NCBI GenBank assembly: GCA_947454705.1
Contig: CANGKZ010000003.1
Location: 124,001 to 188,000 of the forward strand
Length of the DNA stretch: 64,000 nucleotides
DNA from: Verrucomicrobiota bacterium
Lineage (GTDB): Bacteria; Verrucomicrobiota; Verrucomicrobiia; Limisphaerales; UBA9464
Direction of reading: 5' to 3'
The notes below the pieces were generated by a model. It searched no databases, had not been told where the DNA came from, and was given only the letters and a program-made list of their open reading frames with translations. The position numbers were made by a program, and so were the translations under genes. Below, piece after piece: positions 29,261 to 38,759 of this stretch. The first letter of the stretch is position 1; every line of letters begins with the position of its first letter.

Positions 29261-30898
29261 ATGCGCCACCGCTTCCGCCCCGCTCTGCCCTTTCTGACCG
29301 TTCTGCTGTTGTGCCTCCTGGGCAGCGGTTGCCGTCGCACCGACGCCCGGCCCACCACGCCGGCTCCCGTGGTCGAGACGCAGGAAATGCGGCTCGATCG
29401 TGAAGCGGACGCCTTCTTTGCCGGACCGATCCGAACCTTCGAGGTCAGCTTCGCGACGAACGCGCTGGAGTCGCTGCGCGTCGATCCACGAAAGGCCGTC
29501 CCGGCCACAGTGCGCGTGGGAACCAACGTCTTCGATTCCGTTTCCGTCCACGTCAAAGGCTCGGCCGGCAGCACCCGGAGCATCGATGACAACCCGGCGT
29601 TGACGCTCAATTTCGGGCGGTTCAAGAGCGGCCAACATGCCTTCGGCCTGCACAAGCTCCACCTGAATAACTCGGTTCAGGATCCCTCGAGGATGAACGA
29701 GCTGGTGGCCAGCACCCTGTATCGCCGGGCCGGAATCCCCACCGCCCGCGCCACCCAGGCACTGGTCAAGTTGAACGGACGCGACCTCGGCGTGTACGTG
29801 GTGAAGGAGGGCTACGACAAGGCGTTTGTCCGACGCAACTTTCCTGAGGATCCCAAGGGCGATGGCAATCTCTACGACGGCGGATTCGTGCGCGACATCG
29901 ACCAGGATCTCACGCGCGAAGTCGGCAAGGGCACCAACGATTTCGCAGACCTCAAGAAGCTCCGCGCCGCCGCCAACGAACCTCCGGCCACCCGCGCCGC
30001 CGCTTTGGAAGCCATCCTCGACACCGACCACTTCCTGTCCTACTGCGCGTTTCAGTCGATCAATGACGACTGGGACGGCTACCCGCGGAACCGGAACAAC
30101 TATCGCCTCTACCGCGACCCGGTGAAAAACCGCTTCCGATTCATCCCCCATGGCATGGATCAACTCTACGCCAACCCCAGCCAAGCCCTCGAACCCGGCT
30201 GGAATGGGATTGTCTCTCAGAGGTTTTTTGAACTCCCAGGAACCCGCGACCGATTGCTCGACCGCATCACTCAGATCTCCAACCGCTACTTCACTCCGGA
30301 TGCGCTGACCAACATCCTCGATACCGCCACGCTCCGGTTGAACACCGTGTTGACCAACCGATCCGAGCCCGAGCGACAGGAGATCCTCGCCCACATTCGG
30401 GGACTCCGAGGCCGGCTTCTGGAGCGGACAATTCAAATTCCGCTGCAGATGGAAATGCGTCCACGTCCGGTGAAGTTCGATGCGAATGGGGAAATGGTCG
30501 TGGGCGGCTGGCTCCCCCGGCCCGACACCGGCAACGGCGTGGCTGAAATCATCAACCTCCCGAACGGCCCGCGCGCGTTCCACCTCGTTGCCCGATCCCC
30601 AGCCACCGTAGCCGGCTTCCGCGCTCCGATGCGATTGCCGGCCGGAAGCTACGTGCTCTCAGGCCGATTCAAAACCGCCGGCCTCCAGCCATTTTCCGAC
30701 CCTCGCGGCACCGGTGCCGGAATCCGAATCGGCGGTGGTGGACGAACCAATGTCCTCTCCGGAGACACCGACTGGACCGTCGTGCAATTCCCGATCGAAC
30801 TGCCGGAAGCCCGCGATCTGGAGTGGGTTGCAGAAATCCGGGCCGACGCGGGCGAAGCCTGGATCGAAATGAACTCGCTCCGCCTGAAACGTAAATAA
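29261..30898 (+). CDS. CotH kinase-like lipoprotein
   Basis: 545 residues from ATG 29261 (MRHRFRPALPFLTVLLLCLLGSGC), giving a lipobox-like LGSGC with Cys24; ATG 29228 is possible. The CotH domain spans about residues 60-390: SVHVKGSAGSTRSIDDNPALTL, ELVASTLYRRAGIPTARATQALVKLNG, and LDTDHFLSYCAFQSINDDWDGYP. The usual WDFD metal motif appears as FRFIPHGMDQLY, keeping one Asp only. CotH kinases phosphorylate spore coat protein in Bacillus; in environmental bacteria they are extracellular and uncharacterised. The last 130 residues look like a beta-sandwich (VAGFRAPMRLPAGSYVLSGRFKT). The gene stands alone between leuD and accD. Confidence 0.85.
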   Translation: MRHRFRPALPFLTVLLLCLLGSGCRRTDARPTTPAPVVETQEMRLDREADAFFAGPIRTFEVSFATNALESLRVDPRKAVPATVRVGTNVFDSVSVHVKGSAGSTRSIDDNPALTLNFGRFKSGQHAFGLHKLHLNNSVQDPSRMNELVASTLYRRAGIPTARATQALVKLNGRDLGVYVVKEGYDKAFVRRNFPEDPKGDGNLYDGGFVRDIDQDLTREVGKGTNDFADLKKLRAAANEPPATRAAALEAILDTDHFLSYCAFQSINDDWDGYPRNRNNYRLYRDPVKNRFRFIPHGMDQLYANPSQALEPGWNGIVSQRFFELPGTRDRLLDRITQISNRYFTPDALTNILDTATLRLNTVLTNRSEPERQEILAHIRGLRGRLLERTIQIPLQMEMRPRPVKFDANGEMVVGGWLPRPDTGNGVAEIINLPNGPRAFHLVARSPATVAGFRAPMRLPAGSYVLSGRFKTAGLQPFSDPRGTGAGIRIGGGGRTNVLSGDTDWTVVQFPIELPEARDLEWVAEIRADAGEAWIEMNSLRLKRK

Positions 30899-31070
30899 CG
30901 TTATCGTAGTTCCATTTTCGTCGCATTTATCGCATTTAATCGATTTTTGGGTCGCTTTCTCATTTTGGATGAAACCCAGATTCCTGATGGATGTCTGCAT
31001 CGGAACACTGGCCAAGGCTCTATCTCACTGATAGACTTCGCGCTCGTTCATCCAGAACAGATATCCCTTC

Positions 31071-32009
31071 ATGGCGACAAAGGTATTAAAGCGAAAGGCA
31101 TTGGTATCGGATCCTGTGGAGCCGGCGGTCACGCCCCCTCCCCGGAGCCCTGAGACCTCCTTTCTCACCAAGCCGAAGCTCTCCCCGAAGTCCCGGAAGC
31201 GGGACATGCCGGAGGGGCTTTGGACCAAGTGTCGCAAGTGCGCCGAACTCATCTTCGACAAGGAGCTCGACGACAACCTCAAGGTCTGCCCGAAGTGCGG
31301 ATACCATTTCCCAATTGGGGCCCGCGAACGCATTCACTCTCTGGTCGAGACCTGCTCGTTCGAGGAAATGGACGCGCAGATGGAAGCGGTGGACGTCCTC
31401 AAGTTCACCGGCGCTGCCAGCTACGAAGCCAAGCTCGCCGCCAACCGGAAGAAATCCCCGCTGCTTCGTGACGCGGTGGTCACCGGAATCGGCCGGATCG
31501 GAGCGCACCGTGTGGCCCTCGGGGTCATGGACTTTTCCTTCCTCGGCGGCTCGATGGGAGCGGTGGTTGGAGAAAAACTCACCCGCCTCATCGAAGCGGC
31601 GACCGATCGCGGGATTCCGGTGGTGATCATTTCCGCCAGCGGTGGCGCCCGCATGTACGAGGGCATGTTCAGCCTCATGCAGATGGCCAAGACCTGCGGC
31701 GCACTCGCGTATCATGCGCGTCAACGGCTGCCCTACATTTCCATTCTGACCGATCCCACCTACGCCGGCGTGATTGCCAGCTTTGCCACGGTGGGGGATC
31801 TCATCCTGGCCGAACCTGAGGCGGAAATCGGATTTGCCGGTGCCCGTGTCATCAAGGACACCACCCAGGCGGAATTGCCCGAAGGGTTCCAGACCAGCGA
31901 ATTCCTCCAGAAGCAGGGCTTGATCGACGCCATCGTGACGCGCAATCAGATGCGGGAGAAACTGATCTCCTTCCTCGACCACCTGTCGGCCGGACGCACC
32001 TCGGTCTGA
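31071..32009 (+). CDS. accD: Acetyl-CoA carboxylase carboxyltransferase subunit beta
   Basis: 312-residue beta subunit of the carboxyltransferase, which makes malonyl-CoA with AccA; cytoplasmic. The Zn ribbon uses C54, C57, C73 and C76 (WTKCRKCAELIFDKELDDNLKVCPKC). The crotonase-fold core includes ASGGARMYEGMFSLMQMAKT and DPTYAGVIASFATVGD. The N terminus has about 40 extra Pro/Lys-rich residues before the ribbon, longer than in E. coli. accA is not in the window. The 172 bases upstream are AT-rich, with a TCGCATTTA direct repeat but no clear promoter. Confidence 0.96.
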   Translation: MATKVLKRKALVSDPVEPAVTPPPRSPETSFLTKPKLSPKSRKRDMPEGLWTKCRKCAELIFDKELDDNLKVCPKCGYHFPIGARERIHSLVETCSFEEMDAQMEAVDVLKFTGAASYEAKLAANRKKSPLLRDAVVTGIGRIGAHRVALGVMDFSFLGGSMGAVVGEKLTRLIEAATDRGIPVVIISASGGARMYEGMFSLMQMAKTCGALAYHARQRLPYISILTDPTYAGVIASFATVGDLILAEPEAEIGFAGARVIKDTTQAELPEGFQTSEFLQKQGLIDAIVTRNQMREKLISFLDHLSAGRTSV

Positions 32010-32027
32010 GCGCTCCGAGCCGTCGGA

Positions 32028-33761
32028 TCAACGCGCGCCGGTGGACGGACGGCTGTCCAGCCACCGAAGCTGCACCGAACAGCGGCCCCCGTATTCATTG
32101 ACTTGCGGAACCACCGCAACGTCAAACACGCCGCTCGGAATCGGTGCTTCGCCCGCGTTCCACCACACGGCATCCACGCGACGCACGCCATCCGTAAGGG
32201 GCAGCTTCAAGTGCTGCTGGGTCTTCCCCATGCGCAGCGGGCGACCGGCGAGTTGAACCCCGGCGATGGCAAACTGCGGCGGCGGATTGTCGGTGCCGAA
32301 CGGCTCCAAACGCTGCAGGCATTCGACCGCAGACAACGTCAGCTCCTCGAGCGTCACCCACGCATCCACCCGGACTGTCGGAATCAGAATCTCCGGCGTG
32401 ATTCGTTCGCGGGCCACCTCGTTGATCCGGCTTCGGAACGCTTCGAATTGATCCGGGCTCAGCGTCACGCCGGCGGCCATGGCGTGACCGCCGTGACGAA
32501 CCAGGAACTCGGAACATGCCCGGAGCGCCTCCGCCAAATCGAATCCGGGCAGGCTTCGCCCCGAACCGCGCCAGTGCTCCTGGGAAGGATCCCCGCCCAG
32601 AATTAACGTGGGTCGGTTGAATTCCCGCAACACGCGCGAGGCCACGATTCCCACCACGCCGAGATGCCAATTCGCATTGCCTTCCACGATCACCCAGTCG
32701 CGCGCGGGATCGAACCGGGCCCGCACCTGCGCTACGGCCGTCTCCGACATTTCCCGCTCCAAGGTTTGTCGTTCGCGATTGGTGGCATCGAGCGCGGCGG
32801 CCAGCGGACGCGCGGTCTCCAAATCGCGCGCCATCAGAAGGTCCAGCGAAGCCTCCGCCGTTTCCAATCGACCCGACGCGTTGAGGCGCGGCCCAAGTTG
32901 AAACCCGACTTCCGACACCCCCACGTCGCCCTCGATCCCGGCCACTTCCTTCAACGCGACCAGACCGGGCCGTTTGGTTTCCGTGAGACGCTGCAGCCCC
33001 GCCGTCACCAGAATACGATTCTCCCCGACCAGCGGGACCAGATCCGCCACGGTGCCGAGCGCCACGAGATCGAGAAACTCCCGCAAATCGAGCGTATCAA
33101 ATCCGGTCAACCCGAGCTCGCGTCCGCGCTTCATCACGGCGTGCAGGACCTTGAACGCGACGCCGGCGGAACAGAGCTCCCGAAACGACGGGGTGCCCGT
33201 TTCTCCGAGCTGCGGATTCACCAGCGAGAACGCGGCCGGAAGCGGCGTGCTCACCTGATGATGATCGAGCACCAGCACGTCCACGCCGCGACCGTTCAAC
33301 CAAGCGATCGGATCCACGGCGGTCGATCCACAATCCACCGCCACCAGCAACGACACCGGATACCGGCCCAGGCAGGTTTCCACTCCCTGCTGACTCAAGC
33401 CGTACCCTTCCTCCATCCGGCGCGGCAGGTAGTGATGGACGATCCAACCCAACTGCTCCAATCCCTGCTTGAGAATGGTGGTGGCCGTCACTCCATCCAC
33501 GTCGTAATCCCCGAACAGCACCAGCGGCTGATTGGACTCGCGCTGTTGAAACAACCGGTCCACCGCGGAAGCGATATTCGGCAGCAGGAAGGGATCCGAC
33601 AAACGGCGCAGGCGCGGATCCAAAAAGACCGCTGCGGATTCCGGATTTCCCTGTCCCCGGTGAATCAGGCACTGCGCAATCCAGACCGGCAGGTCGAACT
33701 GTTCCGCCAGCGCCTCCGCCTGCGGGGAAGGATCCGACGGCGTCAGCCAGCGGCGGCTCAA
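32028..33761 (-). CDS. recJ: Single-stranded-DNA-specific exonuclease RecJ
   Basis: 577-residue 5'-3' ssDNA exonuclease of the DHH superfamily for RecF-pathway repair and mismatch repair. The chosen start is TTG 33761 (protein SRRWLTPSDPSP), because it overlaps the upstream TerC stop in a TTGA arrangement; the longer frame starting at 33887 runs into TerC and reads as nonsense. Motif I is FGDYDVDGVTA (D85, D87, D89), motif III is VLDHHQVS (H167, H168), and the DHHA1 region carries GGHAMAAGVTL. The C terminus is the RecJ OB fold. Probably translationally coupled to the TerC gene although the functions are unrelated. Confidence 0.95.
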   Translation of the reverse strand: MSRRWLTPSDPSPQAEALAEQFDLPVWIAQCLIHRGQGNPESAAVFLDPRLRRLSDPFLLPNIASAVDRLFQQRESNQPLVLFGDYDVDGVTATTILKQGLEQLGWIVHHYLPRRMEEGYGLSQQGVETCLGRYPVSLLVAVDCGSTAVDPIAWLNGRGVDVLVLDHHQVSTPLPAAFSLVNPQLGETGTPSFRELCSAGVAFKVLHAVMKRGRELGLTGFDTLDLREFLDLVALGTVADLVPLVGENRILVTAGLQRLTETKRPGLVALKEVAGIEGDVGVSEVGFQLGPRLNASGRLETAEASLDLLMARDLETARPLAAALDATNRERQTLEREMSETAVAQVRARFDPARDWVIVEGNANWHLGVVGIVASRVLREFNRPTLILGGDPSQEHWRGSGRSLPGFDLAEALRACSEFLVRHGGHAMAAGVTLSPDQFEAFRSRINEVARERITPEILIPTVRVDAWVTLEELTLSAVECLQRLEPFGTDNPPPQFAIAGVQLAGRPLRMGKTQQHLKLPLTDGVRRVDAVWWNAGEAPIPSGVFDVAVVPQVNEYGGRCSVQLRWLDSRPSTGAR

Positions 33762-34738
33762 GGCTTCTCCTCCGGGGTCGACTCCACCGATCCGCCTTTT
33801 CCAAACAACAAAGAAGCCACGACTGAGATCACGAGAATGGCGAGCACGATCCCAAGGGAGTAGTGCATCAACGAATCCCCCAGCCACGGCTTCAACCAGG
33901 GCTCGGCAAGCATCTTGGCGCCGATGAACACCAGCACGAGCGACAGCCCGTATTTGAGCAGACTGAAATAGCCCATCGCGCTCGCGAGAACGAAATACAG
34001 GGAGCGAAGCCCGAGAATGGCGAACACGTTGGAGGTGAAAACCAAAAAGGCGTCCTGGGTCACGCCGAAGATCGCCGGGATCGAATCCAGGGCGAACACC
34101 ACATCGGTCGTCTCCACCATCACCAACACCAACGCCAGCGGCGTGAGCAGGCGACGTCCATTCATCCGCGTGGTGAAGGCTTCACCGTCGTAGCCATTCG
34201 ACATGGGGAAAAACCGGCGGACCATTTTCACGAACGGGTTCCGCTCCGGTTCGACGGAAGCATCCGACTCCGCCGCCATCAGCATGCGACAGCCGGTGTA
34301 CACCAGGAACGCCCCCATCACGTAGAGCGCTGCGTGGAACTTTTCGATCAGCAGCGCGCCCCCGGCAATCATGATGCCGCGCATGGCGAGAGCTCCGAGG
34401 ATGCCCCAAAAAAGGACCCGGTGCTGCCACGCGGCCGGCACCGCAAAAAAGCGGAAGATGCAGGCCATGACGAACACGTTGTCCATCGACAGCGACAACT
34501 CCACCAGATAGCCGGTCAGAAACGTGGCCCCACTCGCGGCACGCCAGCCGGGGATCACGCGGGGAGCCACCACAAAGGCGAACAGCATGGCGCACGCGGC
34601 CCACACGGCGGTCCAGCCCAAGGCTTCCTTGAATCCGACCGACCGCCCGTGCCGGTGAAACAAGCCAAGATCCAGCGCCAGTGCGAAGAGCACAAACGCG
34701 GTGAACCCCGCCCAATGAATCACAGTAATGTCAGCCAT
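33758..34738 (-). CDS. TerC/Alx family integral membrane protein
   Basis: 326-residue inner membrane protein with about nine hydrophobic segments and the TerC signatures: ELSLSMDNVFVMACIF (about residues 79-94) and ETTDVVFALDSIPAIFGVT in the second half. The acidic residues inside the membrane are conserved. Family members (Alx, TerC, MeeF) are linked to manganese export and metallation of exported enzymes, or tellurite resistance. A manganese (yybP-ykoY) riboswitch was looked for in the 103-base leader and not seen. A weak CTGGAA/TTCCAG inverted repeat lies just before the start. Its stop overlaps the recJ start by four bases. Confidence 0.92.
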   Translation of the reverse strand: MADITVIHWAGFTAFVLFALALDLGLFHRHGRSVGFKEALGWTAVWAACAMLFAFVVAPRVIPGWRAASGATFLTGYLVELSLSMDNVFVMACIFRFFAVPAAWQHRVLFWGILGALAMRGIMIAGGALLIEKFHAALYVMGAFLVYTGCRMLMAAESDASVEPERNPFVKMVRRFFPMSNGYDGEAFTTRMNGRRLLTPLALVLVMVETTDVVFALDSIPAIFGVTQDAFLVFTSNVFAILGLRSLYFVLASAMGYFSLLKYGLSLVLVFIGAKMLAEPWLKPWLGDSLMHYSLGIVLAILVISVVASLLFGKGGSVESTPEEKP

Positions 34739-34841
34739 CTGCGCGCGGAACGATACGCTGGAACCCCATTCATTCCAGACCCGGTTTGGTCAAAAAATGA
34801 AGCCGTCGGGGCCAGTCCCACGAATCCCACGCCTGCCGGAT

Positions 34842-35618
34842 TCATGTCCCGCTGATGCCGTCCTCGGAATCCGCGGCACGGCCTCCCCGTTCGAGCGCGG
34901 ATTCATGCAGCAGAATCAATTCGCTGGCGATCAGCGGATCCACGCTCCACTTGCGGGCCAGCAGCACGATTCGGTCCGTGTTGTGGGATTCGGGCGACAC
35001 CTCCCCGAACGGCACCGGCTCCGATTCCACATCCTCGCCGTACTCGCGGCATCGAAGCCCCAGCAACCGCTCCTCCAGCGAGACCCGGCCTTCGTTCCAA
35101 AGGGTGCTTCCGGCCCACGCGTAGGCGCGCGTCACGTGACCCTGATCGATCCGAACCCAGGCATGGGAATGCAGCACGCGGTCGGCTGAGAAGAACTGAA
35201 TCGTCCCCAACGCATCGCCGAGTTCGCGCAGCCGGTGGAACGCGCGATCCACATCCTGAAACACGTCGGGAAGATCGCCACCCACGAGGAGACTCCAGCC
35301 ATCGACCGAGGGCGACACAAACACGGTCCGCTCGCGGCAGCGGGACAAGGCATCGGCCCAACCCGAGTACACCGCGACTTTTCCGCGAAACGCCGCTCGA
35401 ATGCGCTCCGGCGAGGCGCCGTGCACGGCCATCCACCGGGCCGGCAAAGGAAACGGAAACGGACGACGGAGTCCGCGGGTAAACAGCTCGGGCGAAGCGG
35501 TGGTGACTCCAAGCGCGCTGCGGCGACGGCGCTCCCGTCGATACAACATCATGAAGAAAATCAGGATGCCGATGACGGTGGACAGAGAGGCCAGGAGCGT
35601 GACCACCAACAGTTCCAT
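34842..35618 (-). CDS. Membrane-anchored protein of unknown function
   Basis: 258 residues from ATG at 35618 (MELLVVTLLASLSTVIGILIFFMMLYRRERRRRS), an N-terminal anchor with a basic cytoplasmic edge. The rest is a soluble domain with the conserved-looking stretch FVSPSVDGWSLLVGGDLPDVFQDVDRAFHRLRELG, then RVLHSHAWVRIDQGHVTRAYAWAGSTLWNEG. It is reminiscent of small proteins that compare or score input, but no family is recognised. 103 bases upstream of TerC on the same strand. Confidence 0.7.
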   Translation of the reverse strand: MELLVVTLLASLSTVIGILIFFMMLYRRERRRRSALGVTTASPELFTRGLRRPFPFPLPARWMAVHGASPERIRAAFRGKVAVYSGWADALSRCRERTVFVSPSVDGWSLLVGGDLPDVFQDVDRAFHRLRELGDALGTIQFFSADRVLHSHAWVRIDQGHVTRAYAWAGSTLWNEGRVSLEERLLGLRCREYGEDVESEPVPFGEVSPESHNTDRIVLLARKWSVDPLIASELILLHESALERGGRAADSEDGISGT

Positions 35619-35700
35619 TCCCACTCCGGTAATCCGGAAGTTCGATCCATGCAACCGGTTTCCCAAAAACGGGGAGCGGTCGGAGAATGCTGCAATGCGA

Positions 35701-36639
35701 TTACGGCAGTCGCGAACCGCGGGCCGCTTCGAAGAGGCGATACCACGTTTCGCGATCCACGGACAAATCCGCCGCCTTGGCGAGCTCGCGAATCCGCGCG
35801 GGACGCGTGGTGCCGATGACCGGCATCACGCCCGGAAGCGCAAGCAACCAGGCGATCGCCAGAGCCGAGCGCGAAACCCCGTATCCTGCGGCGAGCGAAT
35901 CCAGCAGCGCCCGCAATTGCGCACGCGTCGCCGCCTCCGCGCTTCCCGCCGGCGCCGGCTCTCCATCGCCCAGACGCCCCTTGTCGAGCGGGCTCCAGGC
36001 CATGGGGGTCATGCCAGAGGCCAGGCATTGGTCCAGCGTTCCATCTCCCAACGCCGAATGCTGGTGCAGGCTGATTTCCACCTGATGCACCGCGAGCGGA
36101 AGCGGGAGTGCCTTTTGCAAGGCCTCGACCTGCGAGGGGCGGAAATTGCTCACGCCGAACTCGCGCACTTTGCCGGCATCGCGCAATTGCACGAACGCGC
36201 CCGCCACCTCCGCGGGATTCATCAACACATCGGGCCGATGCAACATGAGGATATCGAGATGATCGATCCCCATGCGCTTCAGGGAACCTTCCACCGACGA
36301 CACAATGTACTCCGCGCTGAAGTCATATCGATACGGGGACGTCGGACTGGGATCTCCCGGCTTCCGAATCCCGCACTTGCTGGCCACGCAAAGCTGGGAG
36401 CGGAGTCCCGGAGAATCGGCGAGCGCGCGACCGAAAATCCGTTCCGAATCGCCGCCGCCGTAAATATCCGCCAGATCAAACAAGGTGAACCCGGCATCCA
36501 CCGCTTCCCGAACCGCACGAACTCCGGTGACCGCGACGTCGGGAGGAGGCACTTCGCCCTCCGATCCCCCGAGGCGCCAGCATCCATAAGCGAGACGCGA
36601 GCCCATCAGGGAAGTCGAACCGATGCGGATCTGTTTCAT
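35701..36639 (-). CDS. Aldo/keto reductase
   Basis: 312-residue NADPH-dependent oxidoreductase with the (beta/alpha)8 AKR fold, closest in style to the YdhF/AKR11 group. The catalytic tetrad is present: Asp and Tyr in FDLADIYGGGDSE, Lys in VASKCGI, and His in LMLHRPD. The cofactor-binding end is PVIGTTRPARIREL. Cytoplasmic; physiological substrate unknown. The gene lies 35 bases downstream of the ilvD start-side neighbour in the same orientation, with a short GGAATTC/GCGGAAT repeat in between. Confidence 0.93.
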   Translation of the reverse strand: MKQIRIGSTSLMGSRLAYGCWRLGGSEGEVPPPDVAVTGVRAVREAVDAGFTLFDLADIYGGGDSERIFGRALADSPGLRSQLCVASKCGIRKPGDPSPTSPYRYDFSAEYIVSSVEGSLKRMGIDHLDILMLHRPDVLMNPAEVAGAFVQLRDAGKVREFGVSNFRPSQVEALQKALPLPLAVHQVEISLHQHSALGDGTLDQCLASGMTPMAWSPLDKGRLGDGEPAPAGSAEAATRAQLRALLDSLAAGYGVSRSALAIAWLLALPGVMPVIGTTRPARIRELAKAADLSVDRETWYRLFEAARGSRLP

Positions 36640-36674
36640 TCGGAATTCAGAGTGCGGAATGCAAAACCCAGGAC

Positions 36675-38429
36675 TTAGAACCCGAGATCGGTCACAGCGC
36701 CTTCGCTCGCGGTGCTCACCGTCGCCGCGTACTTAGCGAGGATGCCGCGGGTGTAGTTCGGACGCGGCTGCTTCCACTTGCGCAGGCGGGCGTCGAGCTC
36801 CTTGGCCGGGATCGCCAGGGTGATGGCACGCTTCTCGGCGTCGATCTCGATCGGGTCGCCGTTCTTGACCACGGCGATCGGACCGCCGTCAAACGCTTCC
36901 GGCGTCACGTGGCCGATCACGAATCCGTGGGAACCGCCGCTGAACCGTCCGTCGGTGATCAACGCCACGTCCTTGCCCAGCCCCTTGCCCATGATGGCGC
37001 TGGTCGGGGAGAGCATTTCGCGCATGCCGGGTCCGCCCTTGGGGCCTTCACCGCGGATGATGATCACGTGGCCCTTCTTCACCTTGCCGTTGAGAATGCC
37101 TTGGAGCGCCTTCTCCTCGTTTTCGAACACGATGGCGCGTCCGGAGAACTTCAATCCCTCCTTGCCGGAGATTTTTCCAACCGCGCCGCCCGGGCAGAGG
37201 TTGCCGCGGAACACGACGAGATGGCTCGAGGGCTTGATCGGATTGTCGAAGCTGCGCACCACATCCTGGCCGGCAGGATACTTGGGAGCGTTGCGGAGAT
37301 TCTCGCGCAGGGTCTTGCCGGTGACGGTCATGGCGTCGCCGTGGAGCAGGCCCTCGTCGAGGAGCATCTTCATCAGCGGAACCGTTCCGCCGATTTCCAC
37401 CAGACGCGCCATCACGTACTTGCCCGACGGCTTGAGGTCCGCCAGCACGGGCACGCGTTTGCCCACGCGGGTCCAGTCGTCGATGGTGAGCTTCACCCCG
37501 GCAGAATGGGCCATGGCGATGAGGTGCATGACGGCATTGGTGGATCCGCCGAGCGCGATCACCAGGGTCATGGCATTCTCAAACGCCTCGCGGGTCATGA
37601 TGTCGCGGGGACGGATGCCGCGCTTGATCAAATTCAGCACCGCCGCACCGGCCTGCTCGCAATCCAGCGTCTTGTCCTTGGACACCGCCGCCTGCGCGGA
37701 GGAGTTGGGCAAGCTCATGCCCAAGGCTTCGATCGCGCTGGCCATGGTGTTGGCGGTGTACATGCCACCGCAGGATCCGGCACCAGGGATCGCCACCTCG
37801 GCGATGGCTTCGACCTGCTCGGCCGAACAGGAGCCGGCGGCGTTCTTGCCCACGGCTTCGAAAATGTTCACCAGATCCACGTCCCGGCCCTCGTGTTCTC
37901 CGGGGAGAATGGTGCCGCCGTACACGAAGATCGAAGGGCGATTCAACCGGCCCATGGCCATGATGCAGCCCGGCATGTTCTTGTCGCATCCGCCCACGGC
38001 CACAAACCCGTCAAAGCCCTGGCAGCCGACCACGGTTTCGATCGAGTCGGCGATCACCTCGCGGGACACCAGCGAATACTTCATGCCCTCGGTGCCCATC
38101 GAGATGCCGTCGGAAATGGTGATGGTGTTGAACACCACCGCCTTGCCACCGGCTTCGTTGATCCCCTGGGCGACGCTCACCGCGAGCTGGTCGATGTGCA
38201 TGTTGCACGGCGTGACCATGCTCCAGGTGGAGGCGACGCCGACCTGGGATTTCTTGAAGTCCTCCTTCTTGAACCCGGTGGCGTAAAGCATTCCGCGGCT
38301 CGGAGCGCGCTCGATGCCGTCCACGACAATGGAAGAAAAAGCGCGCTCGAGGGAGGCCGGATTGGCTTTCCCCTTCTTGGCGGTGGTGGTCTTCGACGAG
38401 GATTTCTTGGAAGTGGCGATCTTGCTCAT
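36675..38429 (-). CDS. ilvD: Dihydroxy-acid dehydratase
   Basis: 584-residue Fe-S dehydratase for the third common step of valine and isoleucine synthesis. The start at 38429 ([21 protein letters not shown]) leaves a Lys/Ser/Thr-rich tail of about 25 residues before the conserved [13 protein letters not shown]. Cluster ligands align at C75 (VTPCNMH), C148 ([10 protein letters not shown], with K150 beside it) and C220 ([14 protein letters not shown]). The C terminus has the usual [20 protein letters not shown] 7-bp hairpin (CCGCAAA/TTTGCGG, 38464-38486) lies in the leader. The gene is not clustered with other ilv genes. Confidence 0.97.
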   Translation of the reverse strand: MSKIATSKKSSSKTTTAKKGKANPASLERAFSSIVVDGIERAPSRGMLYATGFKKEDFKKSQVGVASTWSMVTPCNMHIDQLAVSVAQGINEAGGKAVVFNTITISDGISMGTEGMKYSLVSREVIADSIETVVGCQGFDGFVAVGGCDKNMPGCIMAMGRLNRPSIFVYGGTILPGEHEGRDVDLVNIFEAVGKNAAGSCSAEQVEAIAEVAIPGAGSCGGMYTANTMASAIEALGMSLPNSSAQAAVSKDKTLDCEQAGAAVLNLIKRGIRPRDIMTREAFENAMTLVIALGGSTNAVMHLIAMAHSAGVKLTIDDWTRVGKRVPVLADLKPSGKYVMARLVEIGGTVPLMKMLLDEGLLHGDAMTVTGKTLRENLRNAPKYPAGQDVVRSFDNPIKPSSHLVVFRGNLCPGGAVGKISGKEGLKFSGRAIVFENEEKALQGILNGKVKKGHVIIIRGEGPKGGPGMREMLSPTSAIMGKGLGKDVALITDGRFSGGSHGFVIGHVTPEAFDGGPIAVVKNGDPIEIDAEKRAITLAIPAKELDARLRKWKQPRPNYTRGILAKYAATVSTASEGAVTDLGF

Positions 38430-38463
38430 GGCTGGCCCCGTCAGTGTGCCGAAGCCGGGCGAC

Positions 38464-38486
38464 CCGCAAAGGCGAAAGTTTTGCGG
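38464..38486 (-). promoter_or_regulatory. Hairpin in the ilvD leader
   Basis: CCGCAAA and TTTGCGG pair across 9 bases, about 35 bases upstream of the ilvD start. No leader peptide rich in Ile, Leu or Val was noticed beside it, so classical attenuation is not supported. Confidence 0.25.
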
Positions 38487-38684
38487 AACAGGGCCGTGCA
38501 TCGCGCCGTCCTCCCCTCGAAATCAGGTTCCCAAACCGCCGCGCCTCAATCCTCAACCCCAACGAACGTTGCGCGGGCGCAGGAAAACCAAGTAGGATGT
38601 CACCGGGCCAGCGCAAGGGCGACCCACTCCGGCTCGATAGGGTATTCCCCTATTTTGGTACAGGTTGAGCCTTTGACGCATTCG

Positions 38685-38713
38685 TTGCTATTCACCGACG
38701 TCCGTCCTAGGAT
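38685..38713 (+). promoter_or_regulatory. Possible sigma-70 promoter for the first PEP-CTERM gene
   Basis: TTGCTA and TAGGAT are separated by 17 bases, 47 bases upstream of the start at 38760. A 5-bp hairpin (TAGGG/CCCTA, 38638-38652) lies just upstream and could be an operator. The remainder of the 330-base divergent region 38430-38759 holds only the ilvD leader hairpin. Moderate match, untested. Confidence 0.3.
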
Positions 38714-38759
38714 ATTCAGAGTCAGAGATCGCTGGAACCCATCGTTTAGCAAATTGCCC

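Noticed and set aside
34739-34841. Manganese (yybP-ykoY) riboswitch before the TerC gene
   Set aside because: The conserved loop sequences of that riboswitch are absent and the leader is only about 100 bases.
36640-36670. GGAATTC/GCGGAAT short repeat between the aldo/keto reductase and ilvD
   Set aside because: Only two degenerate units; too short to call a repeat family from this window.
36909-38759. Extension of PEP-CTERM copy 1 to 888 codons
   Set aside because: The added part is antisense to ilvD; the signal peptide at 38760 marks the real start.
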